Assembly: GCF_900143625.1 (NCBI RefSeq) | Contig: NZ_FRFF01000184.1 | Location: forward strand, 1-41,513 | Reading direction: 5' to 3' | From: Nocardiopsis sp. JB363 | GTDB taxonomy: Bacteria; Actinomycetota; Actinomycetes; Streptosporangiales; Streptosporangiaceae | DNA length: 41,513 nt | Notes under the pieces: model-generated | The model's database searches: none | Told to the model about the DNA's origin: nothing | The model's input: the letters and a program-made list of their open reading frames with translations, nothing else | Shown: in pieces, positions 34,915-41,513 of the stretch | How positions within the stretch are numbered: the first letter of the stretch is position 1 | Layout of the letters: each line of letters starts with the position of its first letter | Translations under genes and position numbers: made by a program

Positions 34915-35913
34915 TCAGCCGTGTTCTCTCCGACGCTTCCCGCTCTTCTTCTCCCTGGGGCGGTCGCGCATCTCCACGTAGGGCTCCTCGTCGGGGGGTT
35001 GTCCCGCCTCCTCCGCGCGCCCGCGCTCGATCTCGGCGTTGAACTCCGCACCGAGCAGGATCGCGATGTTGCTGATCCAGAGCCACACGAGGAAGATCAC
35101 CACGGTCGCCATGCTCCCGTAGGTCTTGCTGTAGGAGGCGAAGTTGGCGACGTAGAAGGCGAACGCCAACGAGGCGACCAGCCAGATCAGCACCGCGAGC
35201 AGACTGCCCGGGCTGACCCAGCGAAAGCCGCGTTTGGCGTTGGGCGAGGCCCAGTACAGAAGAGCGATCATGAAGGCCATGAGGAGCAGCAGCACCGGCC
35301 ACTTCGCGATGTTCCACACCGTCACCGCGGTGGGGCCCAGACCGATCAACTGCCCGACGCGCTCGGCGACCCCGCCCGAGACCGCGACGGCGAGCACGGT
35401 GACGGTGATCAGGACGACCAGCGTCAGGGTGACGCCGACGCGGATGGGCAGCGTCTTCCAGATGGGGCGTCCCTCCGGTACGTCGTAGACGACGTTGGAC
35501 GCACGCATGAAGGCGGCGATGTACCCCGAGGCCGACCACAGGGCCACGGCCAGGCTGACGATACCGACGAGACCGGCGACGCCCTGACTGCCCTGGAGAT
35601 TTTCGATGGCGGTGTTCACCAGCCCGGCGATGTCCGGGGGCAAGAGCGCGGAGGCGTTCTCGGTCAGTGTCCGAGTGGCGTCCGGCCCGGCCAGGCCGAG
35701 CAGCGACACCAGCACCAACAGCGCCGGAAAGAGCGAGAGAATCGCGTAGTAGGTCAGCGCGGCGGCCAGGTCGCTCACGTTGTCCGCGCTGAACTCTCGG
35801 AACGTCCTGCGCAGGGCACCCCACCACGAGGACTTCGCCATGCGGGTCGGAGCCGTGGCCTCTTCTGTCGGAGCGCGCTCGCCGCCCCGTTTCCGGTCGC
35901 TCTGTCGGACCAT
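34915..35913 (-). CDS. YihY/BrkB-family inner membrane protein
   Basis: A 332-residue membrane protein with six helices between charged ends. DNVSDLAAALTYYAILSLFPALL, the GSQGVAGLVGIVSLAVALWSASGYIAAF region and YGSMATVVIFLVWLWISNIA are characteristic of the YihY/UPF0761 family. Its role is not established; older names as ribonuclease BN are wrong. The strongly basic C-terminus (REKKSGKRRREHG) is cytoplasmic. ATG follows GAAGGGAAG. Confidence 0.88.
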   Translation of the reverse strand: MVRQSDRKRGGERAPTEEATAPTRMAKSSWWGALRRTFREFSADNVSDLAAALTYYAILSLFPALLVLVSLLGLAGPDATRTLTENASALLPPDIAGLVNTAIENLQGSQGVAGLVGIVSLAVALWSASGYIAAFMRASNVVYDVPEGRPIWKTLPIRVGVTLTLVVLITVTVLAVAVSGGVAERVGQLIGLGPTAVTVWNIAKWPVLLLLMAFMIALLYWASPNAKRGFRWVSPGSLLAVLIWLVASLAFAFYVANFASYSKTYGSMATVVIFLVWLWISNIAILLGAEFNAEIERGRAEEAGQPPDEEPYVEMRDRPREKKSGKRRREHG

Positions 35914-35971
35914 CGGTCACTTCCCTTCTCCGCTCTTCGCCCTCTCCCCGACGTCGTCGACTGAAGGGCGT

Positions 35972-36035
35972 GGTCGCGCCCCACCGCCTCGCCCACCGCG
36001 GCCGAACCGGGTGGGAAGACGGTGGGGGCGCGACC
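35972..36035 (-). terminator. Long inverted repeat after the DUF3618 gene
   Basis: GGTCGCGCCCCACCG (35972-35986) pairs with 36020-36035 with one bulged G, enclosing about 33 bases. It starts 24 bases after the stop of the minus-strand DUF3618 gene and probably ends that three-gene transcript. Confidence 0.6.
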
Positions 36036-36059
36036 GGCGGTCGGAGCCTCCCGCGCGGA

Positions 36060-36647
36060 TCAGGAACCGCGCATTTCCTCCGACGCGCTCTTCGCCTCGT
36101 CCTGGGCCTGCTCACCGGTGGAGCGCGCCCTCTCCGAGGCGCTCTCCTTCAGGTGCTCTCCGGCGTCGCGGGCCGAATCGGTGGCCTGTTCCTTCACGCG
36201 GCCCACGGACTCGGAGACCGCCTGTTCGACCGGCTCGATCATCGCGCCCGCACGGTCCTGGATCTGCCGGGCGGCCCTGCGCTCCGCCCTGCTCTCGGAG
36301 ATGAGCGAGGCGGCCAGCAGACCGGCGCCGAAGGCGATCAGTCCGGCGGCGAGCGGGTTGCCCTGGGTCTGCTGGACGGCTTGCCGAGGAGCCGACTTGA
36401 CCGTGTCGGTCATCTGTTCGGCGTTCTGTCGGATCGAGCTCCCGGTGGAGCTCCCACCCGACCCCTGAGACGGAATCGATCCCATGACGCGATCCTTCAC
36501 TTCCCCGGCCTTGCGGCGCATCCGGTGGGTGCGACGGTCGATCGCCTTACGCGGGTTGGCGCGGTCCACCAGGCGGTCGGTGTCGTGGGTCAGCTCCGCG
36601 CGCGTGCGCTCGATGTCCTGCCTTATCCGGTCGGATGTTTCACCCAT
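36060..36647 (-). CDS. DUF3618-containing membrane-associated protein
   Basis: A 195-residue protein. The N-terminal 45 residues (TSDRIRQDIERTRAELTHDT, DRLVDRANPRKAIDRRTHR) are the DUF3618 motif found in many actinobacteria. One glycine-rich membrane segment (NPLAAGLIAFGAGLLAASLI, about 97-116) is followed by a long charged, alanine-rich helix reminiscent of stress/LEA-like proteins. Its start overlaps the holin-like gene by 25 bases. The three-gene cluster suggests a joint envelope role; no function is proven. Confidence 0.82.
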   Translation of the reverse strand: MGETSDRIRQDIERTRAELTHDTDRLVDRANPRKAIDRRTHRMRRKAGEVKDRVMGSIPSQGSGGSSTGSSIRQNAEQMTDTVKSAPRQAVQQTQGNPLAAGLIAFGAGLLAASLISESRAERRAARQIQDRAGAMIEPVEQAVSESVGRVKEQATDSARDAGEHLKESASERARSTGEQAQDEAKSASEEMRGS

Positions 36648-37063
36648 TGGGCGTCCTCCTTCAGAGTCTCGATGGTGCGCTCGGGTGTGGGTGAGACCTC
36701 GCGCATCCGGTTACGTCCGATGACGAACATGACCGCACCCGCGATCCCCCACAACACCGCCACCACCAGGGCGGACCAGCCCAGTCCGATGAGCTCGGCG
36801 AGGCCGAACACCGCGGCGAAGCTGAGCAGGATCACCGTCATGTAGCCCGCGAATCCGGCTCCGCCGAGCAGCCCCGCGGCCTTGCCGGCCTTGGCGCCCT
36901 CCTCACGGAGTTCGGCCTTGGCCAGGTCGATCTCCTGGCGGAACAGCTTCTGGAGGTCGGACGTCACCACCCCGACGAGTTCGGACAGGGACCTGTCGTC
37001 CTGGTCCCACTCCCGCCGGATCCGGTCCTGTGTGCCCGGTGTGGGCCTGGGAACCGTCGCCAT
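36623..37063 (-). CDS. Holin-superfamily-like (Actinobacteriophage holin III) membrane protein
   Basis: A 146-residue protein. A charged N-terminal helix (SLSELVGVVTSDLQKLFRQE, IDLAKAELREEGAKAG) is followed by two membrane helices (AGYMTVILLSFAAVFGLAEL and WSALVVAVLWGIAGAVMFVI). This is the layout of the phage-holin-superfamily/DUF1469 proteins common in actinobacterial chromosomes, which are not phage genes. ATG 37063 follows AAGGAGGAGGAA. It is nearly contiguous with the previous gene's stop. Confidence 0.83.
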   Translation of the reverse strand: MATVPRPTPGTQDRIRREWDQDDRSLSELVGVVTSDLQKLFRQEIDLAKAELREEGAKAGKAAGLLGGAGFAGYMTVILLSFAAVFGLAELIGLGWSALVVAVLWGIAGAVMFVIGRNRMREVSPTPERTIETLKEDAQWVKHPTG

Positions 37064-37064
37064 C

Positions 37065-37694
37065 TCAGATTCCTCCTCCTTGCGGATTTCGGCCCAGCCT
37101 CTCGGAGGCCACGTCCGGAGGGATCGTCTCGCCCGCGGACGGGCTGCCCTGCCTGGGCAGGGAAGCGGGCTCGCGGCTCCGGGCCGAGGAAGAGCCTCGC
37201 TCCGAGCCCTCGGAACCGCCCTGTTCGGAGTCCTCGGGGGACACCTTGAGGATGCGTCCGAGCGCGAACCCTGCCACCGCGGCCCCCACGAGGAAAGCCA
37301 TCGGCTGGCGCCTGGCGAAGCCTCGGGCCTCGTCCAACAGGCCGTCCACACCCCGCTTGTCCAGGAAGTCCGCGGTCCCGCGACCCCCTTCCGCGACCTG
37401 GCGCACCACGTCGCCCACAGGTGAGTCAGTGTCCGAGTGTTCGGCCATGGACTCCAATTCCCGCGACCACTCGCGCAGGTTCCCCGAAGCCTTCCTGGTC
37501 CGGTCCTCGGCCTCTTCCCGGAGGCGACCCTGGACGTCGTTCATGACGTGCCCTGTCTCCGAGCGGGCCTCACCGACGAAGGACCGTGCCTGATCCTTCG
37601 CGGTGGACGCGACCTCGCCCGCGGCCGCGCGAGCCGCTTCGGTCTTCTGGCCGCCGCCGCTGTCGGGTCCGCTGGACCCATCCTGCGAGTGCAT
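37065..37694 (-). CDS. Alanine/charged-rich single-helix protein of the DUF3618 cluster
   Basis: A 209-residue protein. The first 110 residues are hydrophilic and helical (AARAAAGEVASTAKDQARSF, GRLREEAEDRTRKASGNLRE), followed by one membrane segment (MAFLVGAAVAGFALGRIL, about 132-149) and a disordered Ser/Gly tail. ATG 37694 follows GAGGAGG at good spacing. Similar proteins accompany holin-like and DUF3618 genes; some are labelled nutrient-deprivation-induced. Function unknown. The upstream gap 37695-37951 contains the palindrome CGTACCGGTACG (37755-37766), whose meaning is unclear, but no gene. Confidence 0.75.
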   Translation of the reverse strand: MHSQDGSSGPDSGGGQKTEAARAAAGEVASTAKDQARSFVGEARSETGHVMNDVQGRLREEAEDRTRKASGNLREWSRELESMAEHSDTDSPVGDVVRQVAEGGRGTADFLDKRGVDGLLDEARGFARRQPMAFLVGAAVAGFALGRILKVSPEDSEQGGSEGSERGSSSARSREPASLPRQGSPSAGETIPPDVASERLGRNPQGGGI

Positions 37695-37924
37695 CACCAC
37701 AACCTCCTCGGATCGGCTGGTCATGCGGTGTGGGAGCGCGCCTACCCTCGCGCTCGTACCGGTACGCATGAGAGGACCGCGGATGTGCATTCCGTGACTT
37801 CTTTTGGCATGTGCTTTCCTTCGGGGAGACGAACCGGTGAGGGGGGATAGACCTCGACGAGACCCTGGCCGCGAGGGAAGGTCGAGACAGGGAACCTCGC
37901 CGGGGCCGGTGGGCCGGGCCTGTC

Positions 37925-37945
37925 CCTAACAGTGTTAGGTAGGCT
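37925..37945 (+). promoter_or_regulatory. TetR-like operator abutting a leaderless promoter
   Basis: CCTAAC (37925-37930), three bases, then GTTAGG (37934-37939) form a perfect inverted repeat. A -10-like TAGGCT follows at 37940-37945, only six bases before the ATG at 37952, and there is no ribosome-binding site. This suggests a leaderless mRNA repressed by a TetR-family protein not encoded in the window. Confidence 0.5.
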
Positions 37946-37951
37946 CGGACG

Positions 37952-38635
37952 ATGGACTCCTCGCTCATCTACCAGCAGGCCCAAGACCGTCTCGTCGCCT
38001 TGGCCGCCGGCCTCGACGAGGCCTCTCTCGCCACCGTCGTCCCGGCCTGTCCGGCCTGGGACGTGCGCCAGACCTACGCCCACATGGCCGGCCTCTGCGT
38101 CGAGGTCGTGCAGGGCCTGGTGACACCCCCGGCCAGTGACGAGGTCACCGCACGTCAGGTCGCCGACCGCGCGGACAAGCGCATCGACGAGCTCACCGCA
38201 GAGTGGGTCGAGGCCGCGCCCGCCCTGCTCGAACTCATGCGCACTCGGACCCGGCTGCGCTACTCCCTGCCGGCACTGGACACCTGGCACCACGAGAACG
38301 ACATCCGCGGCGCGCTGGGGATGGGACCCCAGACCGAGGGCGCCGACCAACTCGCCGACTTCGTCCTGGGCGGCCTGACCCGGGTCTGGTCCACCGACCG
38401 CCCCTCGGTGCACGTGAAGGCCACCGACACCGGCCAGGAGTGGCGCCTGGGGGAGGGCGACGCGGAGAAGGGGGCCGACCTCACCCTGAGCGCGAGCGCC
38501 TTCGAGCTGGCCCGGGCGATCACCGGTCGGCGCAGCCTCGCCCAGATCCGCGCCCTCGACTGGAGCGGTGACCCCGCCGGGGTGGCGCACCTGCTGCCGA
38601 CCCTGCCCGCCCCGGAGAAGGACCTGGCGGTCTGA
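37952..38635 (+). CDS. DinB-like/maleylpyruvate isomerase-family protein
   Basis: A 227-residue protein of the actinobacterial TIGR03083 family (mycothiol-dependent maleylpyruvate isomerase-like, DinB fold). Metal-binding histidines expected in this fold are visible in PAWDVRQTYAHMAGL and in the block TWHHENDIRGALGMG. The C-terminal SCP2-like part (ADLTLSASAFELARAITGRR) is usual. The family may act in mycothiol-dependent reactions or detoxification; the substrate is unknown. The start rests on a -10 element six bases upstream. Confidence 0.83.
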   Translation: MDSSLIYQQAQDRLVALAAGLDEASLATVVPACPAWDVRQTYAHMAGLCVEVVQGLVTPPASDEVTARQVADRADKRIDELTAEWVEAAPALLELMRTRTRLRYSLPALDTWHHENDIRGALGMGPQTEGADQLADFVLGGLTRVWSTDRPSVHVKATDTGQEWRLGEGDAEKGADLTLSASAFELARAITGRRSLAQIRALDWSGDPAGVAHLLPTLPAPEKDLAV

Positions 38636-38706
38636 GAACGGTCATGGCGGATCCGTGGAGCCAGGCGGTGCCACGGATCCGCCGCGTCACTTCCAGGTGC
38701 CGGTCG

Positions 38707-38720
38707 TGGGAGCGTTCCGA
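38707..38720. promoter_or_regulatory. CelR/CebR-like box 1
   Basis: TGGGAGCGTTCCGA matches the known cellulose-regulator operator TGGGAGCGCTCCCA of Thermobifida CelR and Streptomyces CebR at 12 of 14 positions. It lies 21 bases before the -35 element of the LPMO locus. Confidence 0.45.
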
Positions 38721-38740
38721 TTTTTCTCCGGTCACACCCA

Positions 38741-38769
38741 TTGTCGAGCCACATCAATGGTGTTAACTT
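38741..38769 (+). promoter_or_regulatory. Promoter of the small-protein/LPMO locus
   Basis: A -35 TTGTCG (38741-38746), a 17-base spacer and a -10 TAACTT (38764-38769). Transcription would start near 38776, eight bases before box 2. The transcript would have a leader of about 275 bases (38776-39050), in which no gene and no strong hairpin was seen. The 415-base gap 38636-39050 is otherwise empty. Confidence 0.6.
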
Positions 38770-38783
38770 TTCGGCACCGCTTA

Positions 38784-38797
38784 TGGGAGCGCTCCCG
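38784..38797. promoter_or_regulatory. CelR/CebR-like box 2
   Basis: TGGGAGCGCTCCCG matches the cellulose-regulator operator TGGGAGCGCTCCCA at 13 of 14 positions. It lies just downstream of the expected transcription start, a strong repressor position. Confidence 0.78.
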
Positions 38798-38802
38798 AAC
38801 GG

Positions 38803-38816
38803 GGGGAGCCCTCCCA
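38803..38816. promoter_or_regulatory. CelR/CebR-like box 3
   Basis: GGGGAGCCCTCCCA matches the operator consensus at 12 of 14 positions and is 19 bases (centre to centre) from box 2. It may help a second repressor dimer bind. Confidence 0.5.
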
Positions 38817-39050
38817 TAGGCGGCGGACCACATCGACGCCCACACCACGTTCCACGTGCCCGAACGGTCGCGCCAGGCCCCGCCGCGGCCGCATGCGGAT
38901 CCGCCACGCATTCTCAGACCCGCACCCCCTCGGTCCCCCCGCAGCCGCGCCGAGGCGCCCTACCCCTGGGCCTTTCGCACGGTCCGGAGATAGGTGCCCA
39001 CCCACGGTTACCGGCAAGGGCATCGAAGGGTCACCTCCGAGGAGAATGAT

Positions 39051-39305
39051 GTGATCAATCAGAAAGCAGGGCGCCGACACGGAAGGCTCCTCGCCCTCCC
39101 CGCGGCCATGGGCACGACGCTGCTGACGAGCGGCTTCATGGTCGTCCCCCAGAACACCCCCGCCACCTACCCGGACGGCGGACCCTCCCCCGAGTCCACC
39201 CACCACCGCTCCTGGTCGAAGGTCGACGTGGCCACGGCGCCGGCGTCGCACGGCGCGCTGTTCGGCGACGAGGACGACACCGAAGAGGAGGGCGCCGAGG
39301 ACTGA
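39051..39305 (+). CDS. Small secreted-looking acidic protein upstream of the LPMO
   Basis: An 84-residue frame from GTG 39051, with GAGGAG (39039-39044) six bases upstream. The start (MINQKAGRRHGRLLALPAAM) has two basic clusters and a hydrophobic stretch to about residue 32, like a signal peptide or anchor. A Pro/Ser/His region follows and the end is very acidic (FGDEDDTEEEGAED). I recognise no domain or family. It is the first gene after the cellulose-regulator boxes, 96 bases before the LPMO gene, and probably cotranscribed with it. Confidence 0.62.
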   Translation: MINQKAGRRHGRLLALPAAMGTTLLTSGFMVVPQNTPATYPDGGPSPESTHHRSWSKVDVATAPASHGALFGDEDDTEEEGAED

Positions 39306-39401
39306 CGTCCCATCGGCCCCGCGACCCTTTCCACCCCCCCCGCCCGGCCGCGTGAACACCCCCCGCACGCGGTCGGGCCCCGTACCGAAGGGACACACGC
39401 C

Positions 39402-40484
39402 ATGCGCACACCCACCATCCTCGGGACGGTCGCGACCGCCGCGGCCGTCGGCGGCATCGCCGTCGCCGGGGTGCTCGTCGCCCTGCCCGACACCGCCGAG
39501 GCCCACGGCGCGTTCACCTACCCGGCCAGTCGCACCTACGCCTGTTTCGACGACGCCACCGGCGGCACCGGCGGAGGCGCGCTGGACCCCACCAACGAGG
39601 CCTGTGCCGATGCCTTGGCCGAGGGCGGGGACTACGCGTTCTGGAACTGGTACGGCAACCTCGTCCCCGACTCCGACGGACGACACCGTGAGTACGTGGC
39701 CGACGGGGAACTGTGCGGACCCGGCGAGGACTTCGCCGCGTTCAACACACCCCGCACCGACTGGCCCACCACACACCTGCCGGCGGACGAGACGGTCGAG
39801 TTCCGGCACAACGCCTGGGCCTCGCACCCGGGCACCTTCTTCACCTACGTGACCGAGGACGGCTTCGACCCCGAGGCCCCGCTCACCTGGGACGATCTGG
39901 AGCTCATCGACGAGGTCGTCGACCCGCCGCTGCGCAGCGGCGGCGACGCCGGAGCCGAGTACCACTGGGACGTCGACCTGCCCGACAAGGAGGGGCGCCA
40001 CATCGTCTACGTGGTGTGGGAACGCTCCGACAGCCCGGAGGCCTTCTACAACTGCTCCGACGTGGTCTTCGGCGACGAGGAACCGGCACCCACCGACGGA
40101 CCCACCACCGAACCCTCGGAGGGGCCCACCGCGGAACCCGAACCCACGGAGGCGCCGGCCGAGGAGTACTGCACCGCCGAGTACACGGTCGTCGACCAGA
40201 CCGACGACCGGTTCGAGGTGGAGGTCGAGGTCACCGCCGGACCCGAGGGCGTGGACGGTTGGATGGTCGACTGGGTGTTCGCCAACCGCCAGGAGATCCT
40301 GGACATGACCGGCGCCACCTGGGTGAACCACGGCGCCCACTTCGAGGCGACCGGGACCGAGGAGCACAGCGCCCTGGAACCGGGGGAGAGCACTGTTTTC
40401 GAGTTCGCCGGGGCCCACCAGGGCGTCAACATCGAACCCAGGGTGGCCTGCCAGGAACCCGTCGACCACGAGCACGACCACTAA
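39402..40484 (+). CDS. AA10 lytic polysaccharide monooxygenase with divergent CBM2
   Basis: A 360-residue secreted copper enzyme cleaving crystalline polysaccharide oxidatively. The signal peptide ends at Ala34, exposing His35, which with His142 (AWASHPGTFF) forms the copper brace; Phe215 (PEAFYNCSD) fits the axial position. GGALDPTNEACADALAEGG, NWYGNLVPDSDGR and PDKEGRHIVYVVWERSDS resemble the cellulose-active T. fusca E7 protein. A Pro/Thr/Glu linker (about 225-255) leads to a CBM2-like domain (257-350, Cys257-Cys350 likely paired) that lacks the usual exposed binding tryptophans, and a His/Asp tail DHEHDH. Ribosome-binding site GAAGGGA. Regulated by the CelR-like boxes. Confidence 0.9.
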   Translation: MRTPTILGTVATAAAVGGIAVAGVLVALPDTAEAHGAFTYPASRTYACFDDATGGTGGGALDPTNEACADALAEGGDYAFWNWYGNLVPDSDGRHREYVADGELCGPGEDFAAFNTPRTDWPTTHLPADETVEFRHNAWASHPGTFFTYVTEDGFDPEAPLTWDDLELIDEVVDPPLRSGGDAGAEYHWDVDLPDKEGRHIVYVVWERSDSPEAFYNCSDVVFGDEEPAPTDGPTTEPSEGPTAEPEPTEAPAEEYCTAEYTVVDQTDDRFEVEVEVTAGPEGVDGWMVDWVFANRQEILDMTGATWVNHGAHFEATGTEEHSALEPGESTVFEFAGAHQGVNIEPRVACQEPVDHEHDH

Positions 40485-40488
40485 AGCC

Positions 40489-40519
40489 CCGGGGGCGCGC
40501 GCACGGGGCGCGCCCCCGG
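40489..40519 (+). terminator. GC-rich terminator after the LPMO gene
   Basis: A perfect 12-base stem (CCGGGGGCGCGC at 40489-40500 with 40508-40519) with a seven-base loop starts four bases after the LPMO stop. There is no U-tract. Confidence 0.72.
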
Positions 40520-40598
40520 CCCCTTCGGGCGTCCGGCCCGCCCACTCCTCCACGGGTCGGACGCCCACCACAGGGCGCGGTTTTCGAGGCCGAGGACC

Positions 40599-40908
40599 TC
40601 AGGGATGGTAGGGCAGGCGGTCGATCGCCCGTACCTCGCCCAACGTGGACCACTCGTTGCGTCCGAGCCGGGCCAGGGGTCGCAGCAGGGTGACCTCCGG
40701 GCGCCCGTCCGCCAGGGCTTCCGGCGCCACGGCGATGCGCAGCACTCGGCCGAACACCACGGTGGAGTCGCCCAGTCCCACGGTGGAGTGCAGCCGGCAT
40801 TCCAGGGCCGCGGGTGAGGCGGCGACCCGGGGCGGACGCACCTGCGCGCTCGCCTCCCGCTCGATCCCCAGCGCGTCGAACTCGCTGGTGTTCGCCGGGT
40901 AGGAGGTT
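40599..40908 (-). pseudogene. Flavin reductase-family remnant (C-terminal half)
   Basis: The frame encodes YPANTSEFDALGIEREASAQ, then VRPPRVAASPAALECRLHST and a normal end WSTLGEVRAIDRLPYHP. This is the C-terminal part of a flavin reductase/FMN-binding split-barrel protein (DIM6/NTAB type). The N-terminal half, with most FMN contacts, is missing: a TAA stop lies directly upstream near 40906-40908, next to the divergent dehydratase promoter. Translation from GTG 40841 would give only 80 residues. Probably non-functional. Confidence 0.65.
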
Positions 40909-40960
40909 TATTCGGTTCGCATCACACCCGAGTATTCCGTGTGCGGCGACCGGACGGGGG

Positions 40961-40972
40961 CATACTCGCCGC
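40961..40972 (+). promoter_or_regulatory. Leaderless promoter of the dehydratase gene
   Basis: A -10-like CATACT (40961-40966) lies six bases before the ATG at 40973, and no ribosome-binding site is visible. In actinomycetes this spacing marks leaderless mRNAs. No clear -35 is seen. Confidence 0.4.
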
Positions 40973-41513
40973 ATGCGACTGGTCTCCGTCGAGGACGTCC
41001 GTGCCGCCGCCACCAGGATCCAGGACCATGTGGTGCGCACACCCCTCACCGCCGGGCCGAGCACCGAACGGCCCTTCCTGCTCAAACCCGAGAGCCTGCA
41101 ACCCACCGGAGCCTTCAAGCTGCGAGGGGCCACCAACGCCGTGGCACGGCTCAACGACACCCAGCGCGAACGCGGGGTCATCACCCACTCCTCGGGCAAC
41201 CATGGTATGGCCTTGGCCCACGCCGCCGCCCGGCAGGGGGTGGCCTGCACCGTGGTGGTGCCCGAGGGCGCACCGCGGATCAAGGTGGAGCGCATTCGGG
41301 CGATGGGCGCGCGGGTGGTGCCCGTGTCCCCGGCCGAACGCCTCTCCGCCGCCGAGGACCTGGTCGAACGCGAACTCCTGGCGTTCGTGCCGCCCTTCGA
41401 CGACGCGCGTGTGATCGCTGGTCAGGGCACCGTCGGCCTGGAGATCCTGGAGGACTCCCCGGAGGTCACCACCGTGGTCGTGCCGGTGGGCGGGGGAGGG
41501 TTGGCGTCGGGGG
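40973..41513 (+). CDS. Threonine/serine dehydratase, 5' part (cut by window end)
   Basis: The first 180 residues of a fold-type II PLP enzyme. The cofactor lysine is Lys49 in PTGAFKLRGATNA, the substrate loop is SSGNHGMALAHAAA, and the phosphate-cup glycines VPVGGGGLASG are at the right edge. This matches the short catabolic type of threonine dehydratase/serine racemase (about 310-330 residues, no regulatory domain expected). Exact substrate cannot be told. No neighbour on the right is visible. Confidence 0.88.
   Translation, partial: MRLVSVEDVRAAATRIQDHVVRTPLTAGPSTERPFLLKPESLQPTGAFKLRGATNAVARLNDTQRERGVITHSSGNHGMALAHAAARQGVACTVVVPEGAPRIKVERIRAMGARVVPVSPAERLSAAEDLVERELLAFVPPFDDARVIAGQGTVGLEILEDSPEVTTVVVPVGGGGLASG

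Noticed and set aside
36623..37063. Prophage signature from the holin-like gene
   Set aside because: Such proteins are ordinary chromosomal neighbours of DUF3618 genes in actinobacteria. No lysin, capsid, integrase or attachment site is present.
37755..37766. CGTACCGGTACG palindrome as an operator
   Set aside because: A 12-base palindrome of this composition is not rare at high GC. No promoter element beside it is convincing.
38741..39049. 102-residue plus-strand frame starting in the LPMO promoter
   Set aside because: It starts inside the -35 element, has no ribosome-binding site and a composition unlike the real genes. It is leader sequence.
40426..41295. 289-residue minus-strand frame over the LPMO terminator and dehydratase
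   Set aside because: It is a shadow of the dehydratase and crosses a strong terminator; the protein is low-complexity.

Overview
The window looks like chromosomal DNA of a high-GC actinomycete, most likely a Nocardiopsis/Thermobifida-type member of the Nocardiopsidaceae. The grounds are the very strong G/C preference at third codon positions, frequent GTG starts, four LacI-family repressors with CG-centred palindromic operators, a cellulose-type AA10 lytic polysaccharide monooxygenase resembling the Thermobifida fusca E7 protein, and CelR/CebR-type boxes (TGGGAGCGCTCCCA-like) in front of it. The genus is inference; no rRNA or other marker is present.

Layout. (1) 1-6529: rhamnose uptake. A LacI-type repressor (minus strand) is divergent from an ABC-transporter operon rhaT-rhaP-rhaQ-rhaS followed by the mutarotase rhaU; promoters, three similar operators and a terminator can be read. 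(2) 6544-14313: two tandem paralogous LacI repressors, then a MalFGE-type oligosaccharide ABC transporter and a GH42 beta-galactosidase behind a near-perfect 16-bp operator. (3) 14323-18850: a scar. It holds a beta-lactamase-fold lipoprotein that has lost its catalytic serine, a CPBP membrane protease lacking its N-terminus, two broken histidine kinases and a broken, inverted response regulator. (4) 18865-26791: one long minus-strand arabinose operon araB-araD-araA-chvE-mmsA-mmsB with a promoter and two operators. (5) 26819-29370: an MFS exporter and a LacI repressor with an 18/20-bp palindrome between them. (6) 29558-31915: a transmembrane Ser/Thr protein kinase. (7) 31919-33128: largely non-coding. 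It contains a tandem ~145-bp repeat whose two copies keep the same helices through compensatory base changes, a remnant of a small gene, and a possible small ORF. (8) 33129-34900: luciferase-like monooxygenase plus flavin reductase. (9) 34915-37694: YihY-type membrane protein and a three-gene cluster of small envelope/stress proteins (DUF3618, holin-like). (10) 37952-38635: a mycothiol/DinB-type protein preceded by a TetR-like operator. (11) 38707-40519: three cellulose-regulator boxes, a promoter, a small secreted-looking acidic protein, and an AA10 LPMO with a divergent CBM2. (12) 40599-41513: a truncated flavin reductase and the 5' part of a threonine dehydratase.

How it fits together. Most of the window serves uptake and early catabolism of plant cell-wall sugars (rhamnose, galactosides, arabinose, cellulose), each set under its own LacI-type repressor. 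A 14-base identity (ATGTTAACGCCCAC) between the promoter of the first tandem LacI gene (6621-6634) and an operator at the start of araB, 20 kb away, suggests that this LacI protein is the arabinose repressor and that the arabinose regulon is split across the window. The most unusual items are the covarying tandem structured repeat at 31919-32209, the small protein encoded between the CelR-type boxes and the LPMO, and the catalytically dead serine-hydrolase homologue beside the decayed signalling genes.
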